Of a DNA stretch of 64,000 bases, positions 16,790 to 25,273 are shown piece by piece. How positions within the stretch are numbered: position 1 is the stretch's first letter; every line of letters begins with the position of its first letter. The stretch is taken from contig NZ_JADIJE010000011.1 in assembly GCF_015278315.1 (NCBI RefSeq), positions 112,929 through 176,928 of the forward strand, written 5' to 3'. The position numbers were made by a program, and so were the translations under genes. The notes beneath the pieces are model-generated. The model was not told the origin of the DNA. It saw only the letters and a list, made by a program, of their open reading frames with translations, and did not search any database. The stretch is from Microbacterium ureisolvens (GTDB lineage Bacteria; Actinomycetota; Actinomycetes; Actinomycetales; Microbacteriaceae).

Positions 16790-18148
16790 CTAGCCGCCCA
16801 GCTCGCCCGGGTGAGTGAGCCGCCACCACTCCGTCGGCTCTTCGATGGTGCCGTCGATCTCGACCGGAACGCTGACCGTGTTCGGGCCGGCGGTGTACGT
16901 GACGGTGCCGACCTCTTCGCCGTCCGCGTAGGACTTCGGAGTCGTGGTCGTCATCTCGACCGAGATGGGGGTTTCGGACCACGTGAAGATCGTGGCGCCG
17001 GCGGAGATGACCACCCGGGCCGACGAGCCCCACGGGGTGGTCAGCGTGCCGACCGGCTGATCGCTCGTCGCGACCGGCACCTCGTGGAAGCCCGCACGGA
17101 TGCTGTCGATCATCGCCATCACGTTGTGATTGACGTTCGCGCGCGTGGCGCCACCGAGCACGACGCCGGTCACCTGCAGCGGCTGCGCGGTTCCGACGGG
17201 GACGGATGCCGTGAACAGGAGGTTGTAGGTGCCTTCCCCGAGGTTTCCCGTCTTGAGGCCGGTGATGCCGTTGCTGCCGAGGAGGTCGTTCGTGTTCGCC
17301 ATCGGACCCGGGCCCGGGAGTGCGAGCGAGGGGGTTGCGGAGATGCTCGAGATCACGGGGTTCGCGGCCGCGAGCTTGCCGAGTGCGATGAGATCGGCCG
17401 GCGTGCTGGTGTTGCGCGCGTCGAGGCCGGTCGGCTCGACGAGCGTCGTGCCGGTGAGTCCGTTGGTCGCGAGCCATCGCCGCGCCGCCTCGCGGAACGC
17501 CCACTGCGAGCCGAAGGCCCACGTCGAGACCGCCTCGGCGTAGTTGCTCGCCGAGGGGATCAGCATCGTCGCCAGTGCGTCGTGCAGCGACATCGAGCTG
17601 CCCGTGGGCATCGCGGCGATCGTCGCGCCCCGCACGTAGTACTGGTCGTAGAGGTCGTGGTCGGCCTTGCTGAAGGTGATCGTGGGTCCGGGGTCGGTGG
17701 GCCCTGCCAGAGGATGACGGTCGAGGATCACGAGCGCGGTGATGAGCTTGGCGATGCTGGCGATGGACCGGGGCTCGTCACCGCCGCTGGACGCCCAGAT
17801 GCCGCTGGCCGCCGGGCCCAGATACTCATCGCCGCCCGCGACCGCGACGGCGGCCGCACCCTGGCTGGGAAGCGAGACAGCCGCGGCGGCGGGAACCGGC
17901 GGCGGCGCCGGCGCGTGCACGTCGACGTCGGGAGCGCCGAGGGGCGCGTTCAGCGCCCAGCCCGTGTAGCCCGCGGGAACGCCGATCAGCACCAGCAGCA
18001 CGATCGCGGTCACGAGGAGGGCGATGCGCCGCCGTCGCCGGCGTGCCCCGGGATCGGCAGCGGGCGGCGGGTCGCCGAACATCTCCTCCTGGGTGATGAG
18101 CTGCGTGAACTCCTCGAGCCCATCGGTCGCACTCGGCGGCGTCGTCAC
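16790..18148 (-). CDS. Serine D-alanyl-D-alanine carboxypeptidase-like protein (peptidase S11)
   Basis: A 452-residue membrane-anchored penicillin-binding-like protein: cytoplasmic basic tail, one membrane span at about 41-66, a Pro/Ala-rich spacer to about 90, then the S11 domain. Motif 1 is SIAK at 131-134 (nucleophile Ser131) and motif 3 is KTG at 299-301. At the motif 2 position the sequence is SASN (199-202) rather than a plain SxN. The enzyme would trim the terminal D-Ala of peptidoglycan stem peptides outside the membrane. The GTG at 18148 follows GGAG with a short spacer. Confidence 0.9.
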   Translation of the reverse strand: MTTPPSATDGLEEFTQLITQEEMFGDPPPAADPGARRRRRRIALLVTAIVLLVLIGVPAGYTGWALNAPLGAPDVDVHAPAPPPVPAAAAVSLPSQGAAAVAVAGGDEYLGPAASGIWASSGGDEPRSIASIAKLITALVILDRHPLAGPTDPGPTITFSKADHDLYDQYYVRGATIAAMPTGSSMSLHDALATMLIPSASNYAEAVSTWAFGSQWAFREAARRWLATNGLTGTTLVEPTGLDARNTSTPADLIALGKLAAANPVISSISATPSLALPGPGPMANTNDLLGSNGITGLKTGNLGEGTYNLLFTASVPVGTAQPLQVTGVVLGGATRANVNHNVMAMIDSIRAGFHEVPVATSDQPVGTLTTPWGSSARVVISAGATIFTWSETPISVEMTTTTPKSYADGEEVGTVTYTAGPNTVSVPVEIDGTIEEPTEWWRLTHPGELGG

Positions 18149-18330
18149 CCCGGCTCCTCTGCGTCCGTCGGCGCCGGCGCATGGATCGCGCGATCGGCAC
18201 TGCTACTGAAGATCATGGTGCGATCCCCGCCGGATCTGAGGCCGGTTCGTCACGATCCGATAACGGCTGGAGCGGCGCGGCCCCGCAGGAGCCGCCGAGC
18301 CGGCGCGAACGTGCCCGGAGCCACCGGGCG

Positions 18331-18406
18331 CAGAATCGGAGGCTTTCGGCGACGCGCCGGGTGGCGGCATCCGTCGCCGGCGGACCGTCCGAAACCTCCG
18401 ATTCTG
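18331..18406. repeat. Long palindromic intergenic element, copy B
   Basis: Arms CAGAATCGGAGGCTTTCGG (18331-18349) and CCGAAACCTCCGATTCTG (18389-18406) pair over 18 bp with one bulged C. The centre holds GCGACGCGCCG and GCGGCATCCGT, shared with copy A at 5137-5215, plus an inner GGCGACG/CGTCGCC pairing. It begins 10 bp from the stop of the amino acid binding protein gene (minus strand). Relative to that gene the core is inverted compared with copy A. Confidence 0.75.
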
Positions 18407-18416
18407 TGCGCGCGCG

Positions 18417-19409
18417 TCAGGACTTGGGCAGCCCTGCGGGGTTGATCTCGCTCTCTTCGATGCGCTCGGACTGCAGGTCCCAGATCTCGAGGACCTCGTC
18501 GTACTGCCCGTCCTCGATGAGGTGGGTGAGCGCGATGTGCACCGGCTCGATGAGTCCGTTGCCCTTCGCGGTCGCCGCGGCGATGTTGGCCGTCAGCGGC
18601 CAGCCGCCGGGCACGAGGCCGACGAGCTTGGTGTCACCGGTCTCGCGAGCAGCCCACGCCGACGTCGCGTTCGGGCCGAACGTCGCGTCGATCCGGCCCG
18701 ACTGCAGCGCCAGGGTGGTCGCGGCGTTGTCGTCGAAGTACTGCAGCTCGGCCGGCGCCTGGCCGGCGGCCTCGAGTTCCTCGTTCCACGCGAGCAGCAC
18801 CTGTTCCTGGTTCGTGCCCGAGCCGACGGCGATGGTGAGGCCTGAGATGTCGGCGGCCTCCTCGATGGTCTCGATGTCGCTGTCGGACTTCACGTAGAAG
18901 CCGAGCAGGTCTTCGCGGTAGCTGGCGAAGTCGTACAGCTCCTTGCGCTCCTCGGTGACGGTGACGTTCGAGGTGATGAGGTCGTACTTGCCGGACTGGA
19001 TGCCCAGCGGCCAATCGGCCCACGCCACGACCACCGGGTTGTACTCCAGGCCCAGCGCGTCGGCGATGAGCGCGCCGATGTTGGGCTCGGTGCCGGCGGG
19101 CAGGGTCTCGCCCTCGGGGATGTAGCCAAGCGGCGGGACGTACGCCGAGTGCGCGACGGTGAGCTTGCCGGGCTCGATTGGCTCGAACCCGCTCGCCTCG
19201 AGCGCCGCGACGGCCTCCGCGACGGGCTCATCGAGGCGGACCCACTGGAGCTCGTCGGTCGTGACGTTCGCCGACGTCGGGTCGGGCTCGGGGGTGGCGG
19301 CTTCGGCCGGCGCGTTCTGGTTGACCCCCCAGATGACGCCGCCGACGATCACGGCCACCGCGACGACGCCGACGCCGATCGCGATGCCCTGCTTCTTGCT
19401 CAGTGCCAT
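18417..19409 (-). CDS. Polar amino acid ABC transporter substrate-binding protein
   Basis: A 330-residue family 3 solute-binding protein. Its body has EPNIGALIADALGLEYNPVVVAWADWPLGIQSGKYDLITSNVTVTEERK, the standard bilobal pattern, and QSGRIDATFGPNATSAW. Instead of a lipobox Cys it has an uncleaved-looking N-terminal span (residues 9-29) followed by a short spacer, so it is probably membrane-tethered. It is the last gene of a minus-strand operon after a permease and an ATPase, separated from the ATPase by a 76-bp gap with a stem-loop. The ligand is probably a polar amino acid; which one is unclear. Confidence 0.9.
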   Translation of the reverse strand: MALSKKQGIAIGVGVVAVAVIVGGVIWGVNQNAPAEAATPEPDPTSANVTTDELQWVRLDEPVAEAVAALEASGFEPIEPGKLTVAHSAYVPPLGYIPEGETLPAGTEPNIGALIADALGLEYNPVVVAWADWPLGIQSGKYDLITSNVTVTEERKELYDFASYREDLLGFYVKSDSDIETIEEAADISGLTIAVGSGTNQEQVLLAWNEELEAAGQAPAELQYFDDNAATTLALQSGRIDATFGPNATSAWAARETGDTKLVGLVPGGWPLTANIAAATAKGNGLIEPVHIALTHLIEDGQYDEVLEIWDLQSERIEESEINPAGLPKS

Positions 19410-19463
19410 GTGCTGCTACTTTCTTCTCGGGTGAGGCTGTTGGTGGAGGGACTGCTCGGGTGA

Positions 19464-19482
19464 GGACTCGGCGTGCGAGTCC
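19464..19482. promoter_or_regulatory. Intercistronic stem-loop in the amino acid ABC operon
   Basis: GGACTCG (19464-19470) and CGAGTCC (19476-19482) form a 7-bp stem with a 5-nt loop between the ATPase stop and the binding-protein start. In ABC operons such hairpins can stabilise one part of the mRNA and raise binding-protein expression relative to the membrane parts. A CTCGGGTGAGG direct repeat also lies in this gap. Confidence 0.4.
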
Positions 19483-19485
19483 CGC

Positions 19486-20286
19486 TCAGGCCAGGACCTT
19501 CGCGAGGAAGTCCTGGACGCGGGGATGCTGCGGCCGCACCAGCACCTCGGCGGGCGGGCCCTGCTCGACGACGCGACCGCCGTCGAGGAACACGACGCGA
19601 TCGGCGACCTCGCGCGCGAACCCGACCTCGTGGGTGACGATGATGAGCGTCGTGCCGAGCTGGGCGAGATCGCGGATGACGTCGAGCACCTCTCCCACCA
19701 GTTCGGGGTCGAGCGCGCTGGTCGGTTCGTCGAACAGGATCACCTTGGGCTTGAGCGCGAGCGCCCGCGCGATGGCGACGCGCTGCTGCTGGCCGCCCGA
19801 CAGCTGCCGCGGGTAGTGCTCGGCCTTGTCGGCCAGGCCGACGCGGTCGAGAAGGCCGAGGGCCAGCTCCCTGGCATCGTCCTTGGAGAGACGGCCGAGC
19901 GCGATGGGCGCCTCGGTGATGTTCTCCAGGGCGGTGAGGTGCGGGAAGAGGTTGAAGTTCTGGAAGACGATGCCGATCTGCGTGCGCCGCTCCAGCACCT
20001 CCCGCTCGCGGAGCTCGTAGAGCTTGCCGCCCCGCAGCTCGTAGCCGATCAGCTGGCCGTCGAGGGTCACCGAGCCCCGATCGACGCTCTCGAGGTGGTT
20101 GATCGTGCGCAGGAGCGTGGACTTGCCCGAGCCGCTCGGCCCGAGGATCGCGACGACCTCGCCCGGCTCGACGGTGAGGTCGATGCCGCGGAGCACCTCG
20201 ATGCCGCCGTAGTTCTTGTGGACGTTGTGGATCTCGACGAGACCCGAGGTCGCGGCATCCGTCTTCTCGATCGTGTCGATGCTCAT
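19486..20286 (-). CDS. Polar amino acid ABC transporter ATPase (GlnQ type)
   Basis: A 266-residue ATPase with Walker A LGPSGSGKST, Q-loop FQNFNLFPHLTALEN, signature LSGGQQQRVAIARAL, Walker B VILFDEPTSALDPE and switch His in IIVTHEVGFAREVADRV. This is the pattern of the glutamine/arginine uptake family. The ATG at 20286 overlaps the permease stop by 4 nt; earlier in-frame reading would run through the permease gene. It supplies energy to the importer formed with its two neighbours. Confidence 0.95.
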   Translation of the reverse strand: MSIDTIEKTDAATSGLVEIHNVHKNYGGIEVLRGIDLTVEPGEVVAILGPSGSGKSTLLRTINHLESVDRGSVTLDGQLIGYELRGGKLYELREREVLERRTQIGIVFQNFNLFPHLTALENITEAPIALGRLSKDDARELALGLLDRVGLADKAEHYPRQLSGGQQQRVAIARALALKPKVILFDEPTSALDPELVGEVLDVIRDLAQLGTTLIIVTHEVGFAREVADRVVFLDGGRVVEQGPPAEVLVRPQHPRVQDFLAKVLA

Positions 20287-21374
20287 GCGCCTGTACCTCC
20301 GGAGTTCTTGGCGTCGCTCTGCGAGCCGGTGAAGGTCGCCCGGGCGACGACCGGTGCGTCGACGCCGACGAGCGGCGGGGGTCCGGTGTCGGCGTCGCCC
20401 AGTCGCGCCCACTGCACGGCGATCCAGTGCCGCACGCGCTCGAGCGGAGTCGGCGGCAGCACGCGCACGGCGCCGCGGGCGTAGTGCCGCTCGATGTAGT
20501 ACTGCGCGATGCTCAGGACGGTGGTGATGATCGTGTACCAGACCACCGCGACCAGGAGCAGCGGGATCACGCGGCTGTTGCGGTTGTAGATGACCTGCAC
20601 CGCGTAGAAGACCTCGGGCAGCGCGATCACGAACACGACGGACGCGCCCTTGACGAGCCCGATCACCTCGTTGGTGGCGTTGGGGACGATCGAGCGCATC
20701 GCCTGCGGCAGGATGATGCGGCTCAGGCGCCGGCGAGGAGGGATGCCGAGGGCCGCGGCCGCCTCGAGCTGGCCCTGGTCGACCGACAGCAGGCCGCCGC
20801 GGATGATCTCGGCCGAATATGCCGCCTGGTGCAGGCTCAGGCCCAGGATCGCCGCCGCGAACGCGCTGATCAGCTGCACCGTCGGGAACTCGACGATCCA
20901 GAAGTCGGTGGTGAACGGCGTGCCGAGGCCGAGCGTCGGATACAGGTAGCCGAGGTTGTACCAGACCACCAGCTGCACGACGAGCGGCACGGAGCGGAAG
21001 AACCAGATGAACAGCCAGGCCGCGGAGTTCAGGAGCGGCGACTTGGCGAGGCGGGCGAGCGCCAGCAGCGTGCCGAGGAAGAAGCCGATGGATGCCGAGA
21101 TCGCGGTGAGCAGCAGCGTCAGGCCGACGCCCTGCAGCACCGGCTCGGAGAGGAAGTAGTGGGCGAAGACGTCCCACTCGTAGTTCTGGTTGGTGACCAG
21201 CGACCACGCGAACTGGGCGACGATGAACAGCACGACGATGCCGATGGACCACCGGAACCAGTGCTTGGTGTGAACGACGGGGATGTCGCCGAGGTCGACG
21301 CGCGACGCGGCGGGCGCAGACGCCGGCGGCGCGGCCTCGTCGGCGCCGGCGCGGCGCGGAAGGGTGTCGGTCAT
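20283..21374 (-). CDS. Polar amino acid ABC transporter permease
   Basis: A 363-residue HisM/GlnP-type permease. An N-terminal cytoplasmic region of about 45 residues is followed by a span, then GVGLTLLLTAISASIGFFLGTLLALARL, WFFRSVPLVVQLVVWYNLG, and the coupling motif VDQGQLEAAAALGIPPRRRLSRIILPQAM. The C-terminus extends about 60 residues beyond the last span. ATG 21374 was chosen for GAGGAG 7 nt upstream; an upstream extension of 43 codons lacks a ribosome-binding site. It opens the three-gene operon. Confidence 0.93.
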   Translation of the reverse strand: MTDTLPRRAGADEAAPPASAPAASRVDLGDIPVVHTKHWFRWSIGIVVLFIVAQFAWSLVTNQNYEWDVFAHYFLSEPVLQGVGLTLLLTAISASIGFFLGTLLALARLAKSPLLNSAAWLFIWFFRSVPLVVQLVVWYNLGYLYPTLGLGTPFTTDFWIVEFPTVQLISAFAAAILGLSLHQAAYSAEIIRGGLLSVDQGQLEAAAALGIPPRRRLSRIILPQAMRSIVPNATNEVIGLVKGASVVFVIALPEVFYAVQVIYNRNSRVIPLLLVAVVWYTIITTVLSIAQYYIERHYARGAVRVLPPTPLERVRHWIAVQWARLGDADTGPPPLVGVDAPVVARATFTGSQSDAKNSGGTGA

Positions 21375-21430
21375 GCGGGTGCTCCTCGATGGGCGGCGCG
21401 GGATGAGCGGGTCGGTGCGCCGGTACGAGG

Positions 21431-21436
21431 ACGCTA
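21431..21436 (-). promoter_or_regulatory. Candidate -10 box of the amino acid ABC operon
   Basis: TAGCGT on the minus strand about 57 nt upstream of the permease start. It is the best TANNNT match in the 292-bp gap between the operon and the DUF2834 gene; I see nothing else defined in that gap. Confidence 0.35.
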
Positions 21437-21666
21437 GGGCCGACCTCGCCGCCGCTTCGAGCCGGCCACGTCCGCGGACGACACGGATCGTGACGGTGTG
21501 CAACGCGGCGTCACACGGCGGAACGAATGGACGCGTCCGCGGTGCGGTGCGGGCGGTGGCGCGGTGACGGTCGGTCCGCCGCGGTGCCGGGGTCGGTCTG
21601 GTCGGCGACTTCGAGGTCAGGCGCGCTCGGCGCCGCAGGAGGCCTCGGCCTGCGGCACCCGCTCTG

Positions 21667-22017
21667 TCAGGTCTGCTGGTGCGGCCCAGCGGCGATCGAC
21701 CGCAGCCGGCGCTCGCGCATGGCGAGGAAGAGCGGGAACGTGAACGCGAAGGCGGTGACCAGCGAGAGCACGATGTAGAGCCAGGCTCGCTTCATACCGA
21801 GCCGCCGTGCCTCGACGACGATGAAGACGGCGCCGGCGACCGCGACGACCAGCAGGTCCACGCCTATCGAGGAGACGGCCGGGCCGCCGCCGAAGATGTC
21901 GCCGAGGTAGTCGCGCCCGGCGACGACGGTCCACGCGTTGAGGATGAACGTCCCCACGAGGCCGACGACCGACAGGCCGAGGTAGACGAGTGCGAGCGGG
22001 GTCCAGCCGGACGTCAT
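21667..22017 (-). CDS. DUF2834 membrane protein
   Basis: A 116-residue protein with three membrane spans. The sequence YLGLSVVGLVGTFILNAW, YLGDIFGGGPAVSSIGVDLLVVAVAGAVFIVVEARRLGMKRAW and a final hydrophobic span fits the DUF2834 family, whose function is unknown. GGGAGG precedes the ATG at 22017 by 4 nt. It lies 37 bp downstream of the kinase-like gene on the same strand and may be co-transcribed with it. Confidence 0.8.
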   Translation of the reverse strand: MTSGWTPLALVYLGLSVVGLVGTFILNAWTVVAGRDYLGDIFGGGPAVSSIGVDLLVVAVAGAVFIVVEARRLGMKRAWLYIVLSLVTAFAFTFPLFLAMRERRLRSIAAGPHQQT

Positions 22018-22054
22018 GATGCCTCCCTCGTTCCCGGGATGCTATCGCTCCGTG

Positions 22055-22936
22055 TCAGCCGGCGAGATGCTCGGCGGCGAACGCGCGGATGCGCTCGCGC
22101 GTGGCCGGTGCGGGCTCTTCGTCGGTGCGGATCACGAGCGTCGGAAGGTCCAGGCGAGGGAGGAGGTCGAGTTCGAGCGAGCGGCGCATCCGCATGAACT
22201 GGATGTATCCGTCGAAGCCCTCGAGGCCCGACCGCAGTCCGTACCCCTGACCGGTGTGGTAGCGAATCACGAAGTCGAGCCACCAGTCCGGTCGCTCCGC
22301 GGCGACCCGCCGGAGCACGGGCTCGGGGTCGCCGGGATCCAGGTACACGAGCATCGGATTGTGGTTGCGGACCGCGGCGACGAGCCCCTCCACGTGCGCG
22401 GCGAGATCCTCTTCGGGGCGGTCGAAGCGAGCGACGAACGCGCACACGGGATTCTGGATCAGCACGCATTCCCAGACCTGGACGCCGGGCGCCGGGGCCT
22501 GCTCCCCGTAGCGCCGCCAGCTCTCCGAGAGCGCACGCGCGTGCCGGTCGGGCGAGATCTCGCCGTCGTACGCGTCGGCGCTCCTGATCTGCGCGGCAAG
22601 GTCGGCCGGGAGATCGAGGCGATCGGTGCCGCGGATGAGCCATCCGTCGACGTACGGCTCTGCCTCGGCGCGGAGCGTCTGCCAGGAGCCCGGATCCTCA
22701 TCGCCGATGCGGCGGAACGCGGCGTCGGTCAGCAGCGAGACGTTCTCGAAATCGACGGGATGATCCGCGCGCCCTTCCGGCCAGTGCTCGACATCCGCTC
22801 CGGATTCGGTCAGCCAGGCCGCCAGGTCGGCGGCGTTCGTCGACTTGCCGGAGCCGGGCAGACCCTCCACCATGACGACGCCGGCGGCCTCGTCGGCGGC
22901 CTTTCCGGCGACCGTGTGGGGGTGCGATGTGCTCAC
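22055..22936 (-). CDS. P-loop kinase-like protein of unknown substrate
   Basis: A 293-residue protein with a Walker A loop near residue 25 (VMVEGLPGSGKSTNAADLA) and a following acidic and Trp-rich body, including WECVLIQNPVCAF and NHNPMLVYLDPGDPE (a likely second substrate-site strand), ending in VIRTDEEPAPATRERIRAF. It resembles small-molecule or nucleoside kinases in fold only; I do not recognise a named family. The GTG at 22936 was chosen because AAGGA lies 7 nt upstream and the P-loop follows after a short N-terminus. Confidence 0.7.
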   Translation of the reverse strand: MSTSHPHTVAGKAADEAAGVVMVEGLPGSGKSTNAADLAAWLTESGADVEHWPEGRADHPVDFENVSLLTDAAFRRIGDEDPGSWQTLRAEAEPYVDGWLIRGTDRLDLPADLAAQIRSADAYDGEISPDRHARALSESWRRYGEQAPAPGVQVWECVLIQNPVCAFVARFDRPEEDLAAHVEGLVAAVRNHNPMLVYLDPGDPEPVLRRVAAERPDWWLDFVIRYHTGQGYGLRSGLEGFDGYIQFMRMRRSLELDLLPRLDLPTLVIRTDEEPAPATRERIRAFAAEHLAG

Positions 22937-23073
22937 CGTGACATCCTTCCGCGGGGCACTCCGCCCGGATCCATTGTCGCCTCTTGAGGGTGGGGACTTG
23001 AGGCGGAGCGGGTGCCCACACACTCGCGGGTCGACGTTTCGAGGCGCGGCCGCATCAGCACCGAGCCGCGGCG

Positions 23074-23125
23074 AGGAGCATCGTGAAGCTCATCCCCGGC
23101 CAGCGCTGCGACGGGCGATGCTCCT
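23074..23125. repeat. 10-bp inverted repeat with 32-nt spacer
   Basis: AGGAGCATCG (23074-23083) and CGATGCTCCT (23116-23125) are perfect inverted copies in the gene-poor region. They could form a hairpin or be ends of a lost element; there is no enclosed gene. Confidence 0.55.
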
Positions 23126-23674
23126 GACGTTCGGCTTGGTCGCCGATCCGCGGTCCTGGATGCAGGGTGCCTGCTCCGCGGTGAGGAGAACCGGCGGCGC
23201 AGCCCAGGCAATCGCTGCCGTGATCGGCCTGATGATCGGCGCCTCGGCTTCGCGGCCCGTCGGGCGTGCGGCATCCGTGGTCGGGGAGACCGCCGGCTGC
23301 GATACGTCGGCGGGCCGGGTTCGACATTTGCTCACTGGGCTCGGTTCTCCCTGCGCGGCGACGGATGGGAGGCGTATATAGATACGAATGAACCGGTCCG
23401 CATCCGCCGCGACCACCGCGAGTCGAGACTGCCTCGCAGCAACGGATCACGCTGGGCGGATCGCTGACGGCGCCTCCCCACGCGCGAGTGAGCCCTCAGT
23501 TTGGTGGGTCATTCGAGTTGACGGCCATGAGCCAGTCGCCTCGCTGCGGCGTCACGAGGCCAGTTGCGGCCTCAGTGTCGGACATCGTTGGCTGCATCGG
23601 CGAACCAACGAGCCGAGTCGACTCACCGCGGCTTGACGCGGTTGGGGCGACGCCGCAATGTCGTACCTTTGTTC

Positions 23675-23680
23675 TACACT
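23675..23680 (+). promoter_or_regulatory. -10 box of the DUF222/HNH gene (leaderless)
   Basis: TACACT followed by 6 nt and the ATG at 23687. No ribosome-binding site is present, which fits a leaderless transcript. Confidence 0.6.
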
Positions 23681-23686
23681 GACGAC

Positions 23687-24958
23687 ATGTTCAGCGACGT
23701 CGAGATCCCCGGCCGGGTGTTCCTCGACGAGGTCGATCTGGTCGTCGAGGCGGCCGACATGATGACGATCCTCGCCGCGCAGCGGCTGGAGCGCATCGAC
23801 GCGATGCGGCAGGAGGCGCTCCGCGAGGCGACCTCGAACGGCCGGGTGCTGACCGAGGTCGTGGAGCGGGGCATCCGTCTCGAATTGGCCGCGGCGCTGC
23901 GGATCACCGAGCATGCCGCCGGAGATCTGCTCGCGTTCGCCGACGCCCTCGTGCACTCCTACCCCGCTGTCCTGGAGTCGATGGGGCGCGCTCGCATGAG
24001 CGAGCGGCACGCCGAGATCCTGGTGGCCGCGATGAACGAGGTAGAGCCGGAGTTCCGCGAGCAGATCCTCGATCGCGGTCTGGCGCTGGCAGAGGCGGAG
24101 CCGGTGGGAACGTTCCGTCGCAAGCTCCGCAGGCTCGTCGACCAGGTGCGCTCCGCGACACTGACCGAACGCTACGAGCGAGCCACGGCGAAGCGTCGAG
24201 TGGCGGTCGAGTCCGACGACGACGGGATGGGGTGGCTTCACGTCTACGCACCGATGGTCGCGATCCACGCCGCGCACAGCCGCGCGACCGCGATAGCGAA
24301 GGCCGTCACATCGGGGGATGCAGACACCCGCACCCTCGACCAGGCGCGGGCCGACGTGGTGCTCGATCTGCTCGTCGACGGGTCCGTCGAGGCACATCCT
24401 GATCAGGCGCGGGGGGTTCGCGCGACCGTGTTCGTCACGGTGCCTGTGCTCGCGCTGCTGCACGACTCCGACTCCTCGCGCGCGGCCGCCGGAATCGAAC
24501 CGCCCGTCGTCGAGGGCATCGGGCCGATCCCCCTGCCGGTGGCGCGGGAGCTGGCCGGCGGTGCTTCCGGGTGGACGCGGGTGCTGACCCATCCCGAGAC
24601 CGGGATGGTCCTCTCGGTCGGTCGTGACCAGTACCGGCCGCCGCCCAGCCTGCAGAAGCTCGTGAAGTGGCGAGCGGATCGATGCATGGCACCGGGGTGC
24701 GGGATGCCGGCCTCCCGGTGCGACGTCGACCACAACGTCGATTGGGCTCTCGGCGGTCGCACCGAGCTGACGAACCTCGGGCCGCTCTGCGAGGGCCACC
24801 ACACGGTCAGGCATCACACCGACTGGACGATCGAACAGCTCCCCGGGTCCGGCGGTGCGATCCTGTGGACCGCGCCCTCCGGCCGTCGCTACCGCGTCGA
24901 TCCCGAACGCGCAGTCCCGGTGTTCCGCCCCATGGCGAACGCCGACGCGCCCTTCTGA
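23687..24958 (+). CDS. DUF222 / HNH endonuclease domain protein (13E12 repeat family)
   Basis: A 423-residue protein with an N-terminal helical DUF222 domain (about residues 25-310) and a C-terminal HNH nuclease: CMAPGCGMPASRC supplies the zinc-binding cysteines, DVDHNVDWALGG the catalytic His-Asn core, and LCEGHHTVRHH the distal His. These proteins are multicopy in actinobacterial genomes; their role is unclear and some belong to mobile units. The ATG at 23687 is preferred over an in-frame upstream start because a TACACT -10 box lies 6 nt before it. Confidence 0.92.
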   Translation: MFSDVEIPGRVFLDEVDLVVEAADMMTILAAQRLERIDAMRQEALREATSNGRVLTEVVERGIRLELAAALRITEHAAGDLLAFADALVHSYPAVLESMGRARMSERHAEILVAAMNEVEPEFREQILDRGLALAEAEPVGTFRRKLRRLVDQVRSATLTERYERATAKRRVAVESDDDGMGWLHVYAPMVAIHAAHSRATAIAKAVTSGDADTRTLDQARADVVLDLLVDGSVEAHPDQARGVRATVFVTVPVLALLHDSDSSRAAAGIEPPVVEGIGPIPLPVARELAGGASGWTRVLTHPETGMVLSVGRDQYRPPPSLQKLVKWRADRCMAPGCGMPASRCDVDHNVDWALGGRTELTNLGPLCEGHHTVRHHTDWTIEQLPGSGGAILWTAPSGRRYRVDPERAVPVFRPMANADAPF

Positions 24959-25273
24959 TTTCGGCGGTTCCGCGCCCGCGCCGGTGCGCGCGAGACGGCG
25001 ACGCGCGGAGGCCTACCGCCATCGCGCGGCCTCCCGGTTCGCACCACTCAGCACCCGCGAGGCAAAAAGCCGCGTTCGCTCGCCCTGCGTAGGCTGCGCT
25101 GGCCCAAGGCGCCGCACACTCTGGCAGCTAGGGGCCGATGGAACCCAATTGTGATCTCGGGCAGGTCCCTGCACCCGCTCTGCGTATGTCGACGTCTCGG
25201 CCATGCGGTCGCTCGGTGCGGCCGATAACACCGCCACCGAGGCGGTGGCAGCCGGTCCGCTAGCGTGGAGGAG
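24959..25273. other. 315-bp intergenic region
   Basis: No credible gene is seen. Near its right end a 7-bp hairpin, GCCACCG (25233-25239) and CGGTGGC (25243-25249) with loop AGG, lies where the -35 of the next gene should be and could be an operator. A TAGCGT -10 box follows at 25261-25266. Confidence 0.5.
25261..25266 (+). promoter_or_regulatory. -10 box of the NlpC/P60-like gene (leaderless)
   Basis: TAGCGT followed by GGAGGAG and the ATG at 25274. The purine run touches the ATG, too close for a normal Shine-Dalgarno, so a leaderless start is more likely. The arrangement closely matches that of the TetR gene at 39908-39920. Confidence 0.5.

Larger units (their letters stand above)
22937..23686. 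other. 750-bp gene-poor region
   Basis: No reading frame here has a convincing start, ribosome-binding site and protein-like composition. The most protein-like stretch, about 23128-23380 on the plus strand, is short and resembles no family I know. The region holds a 10-bp inverted repeat (23074-23125), an A/T-rich spot GTATATAGATACGAATG near 23376-23392 and the HNH gene promoter at its right end. It may be degraded coding sequence. Confidence 0.5.

Noticed and set aside
23090..23450. Minus- and plus-strand short frames in the gene-poor region
   Set aside because: No start signals and no family resemblance; composition is like random high-G+C sequence.
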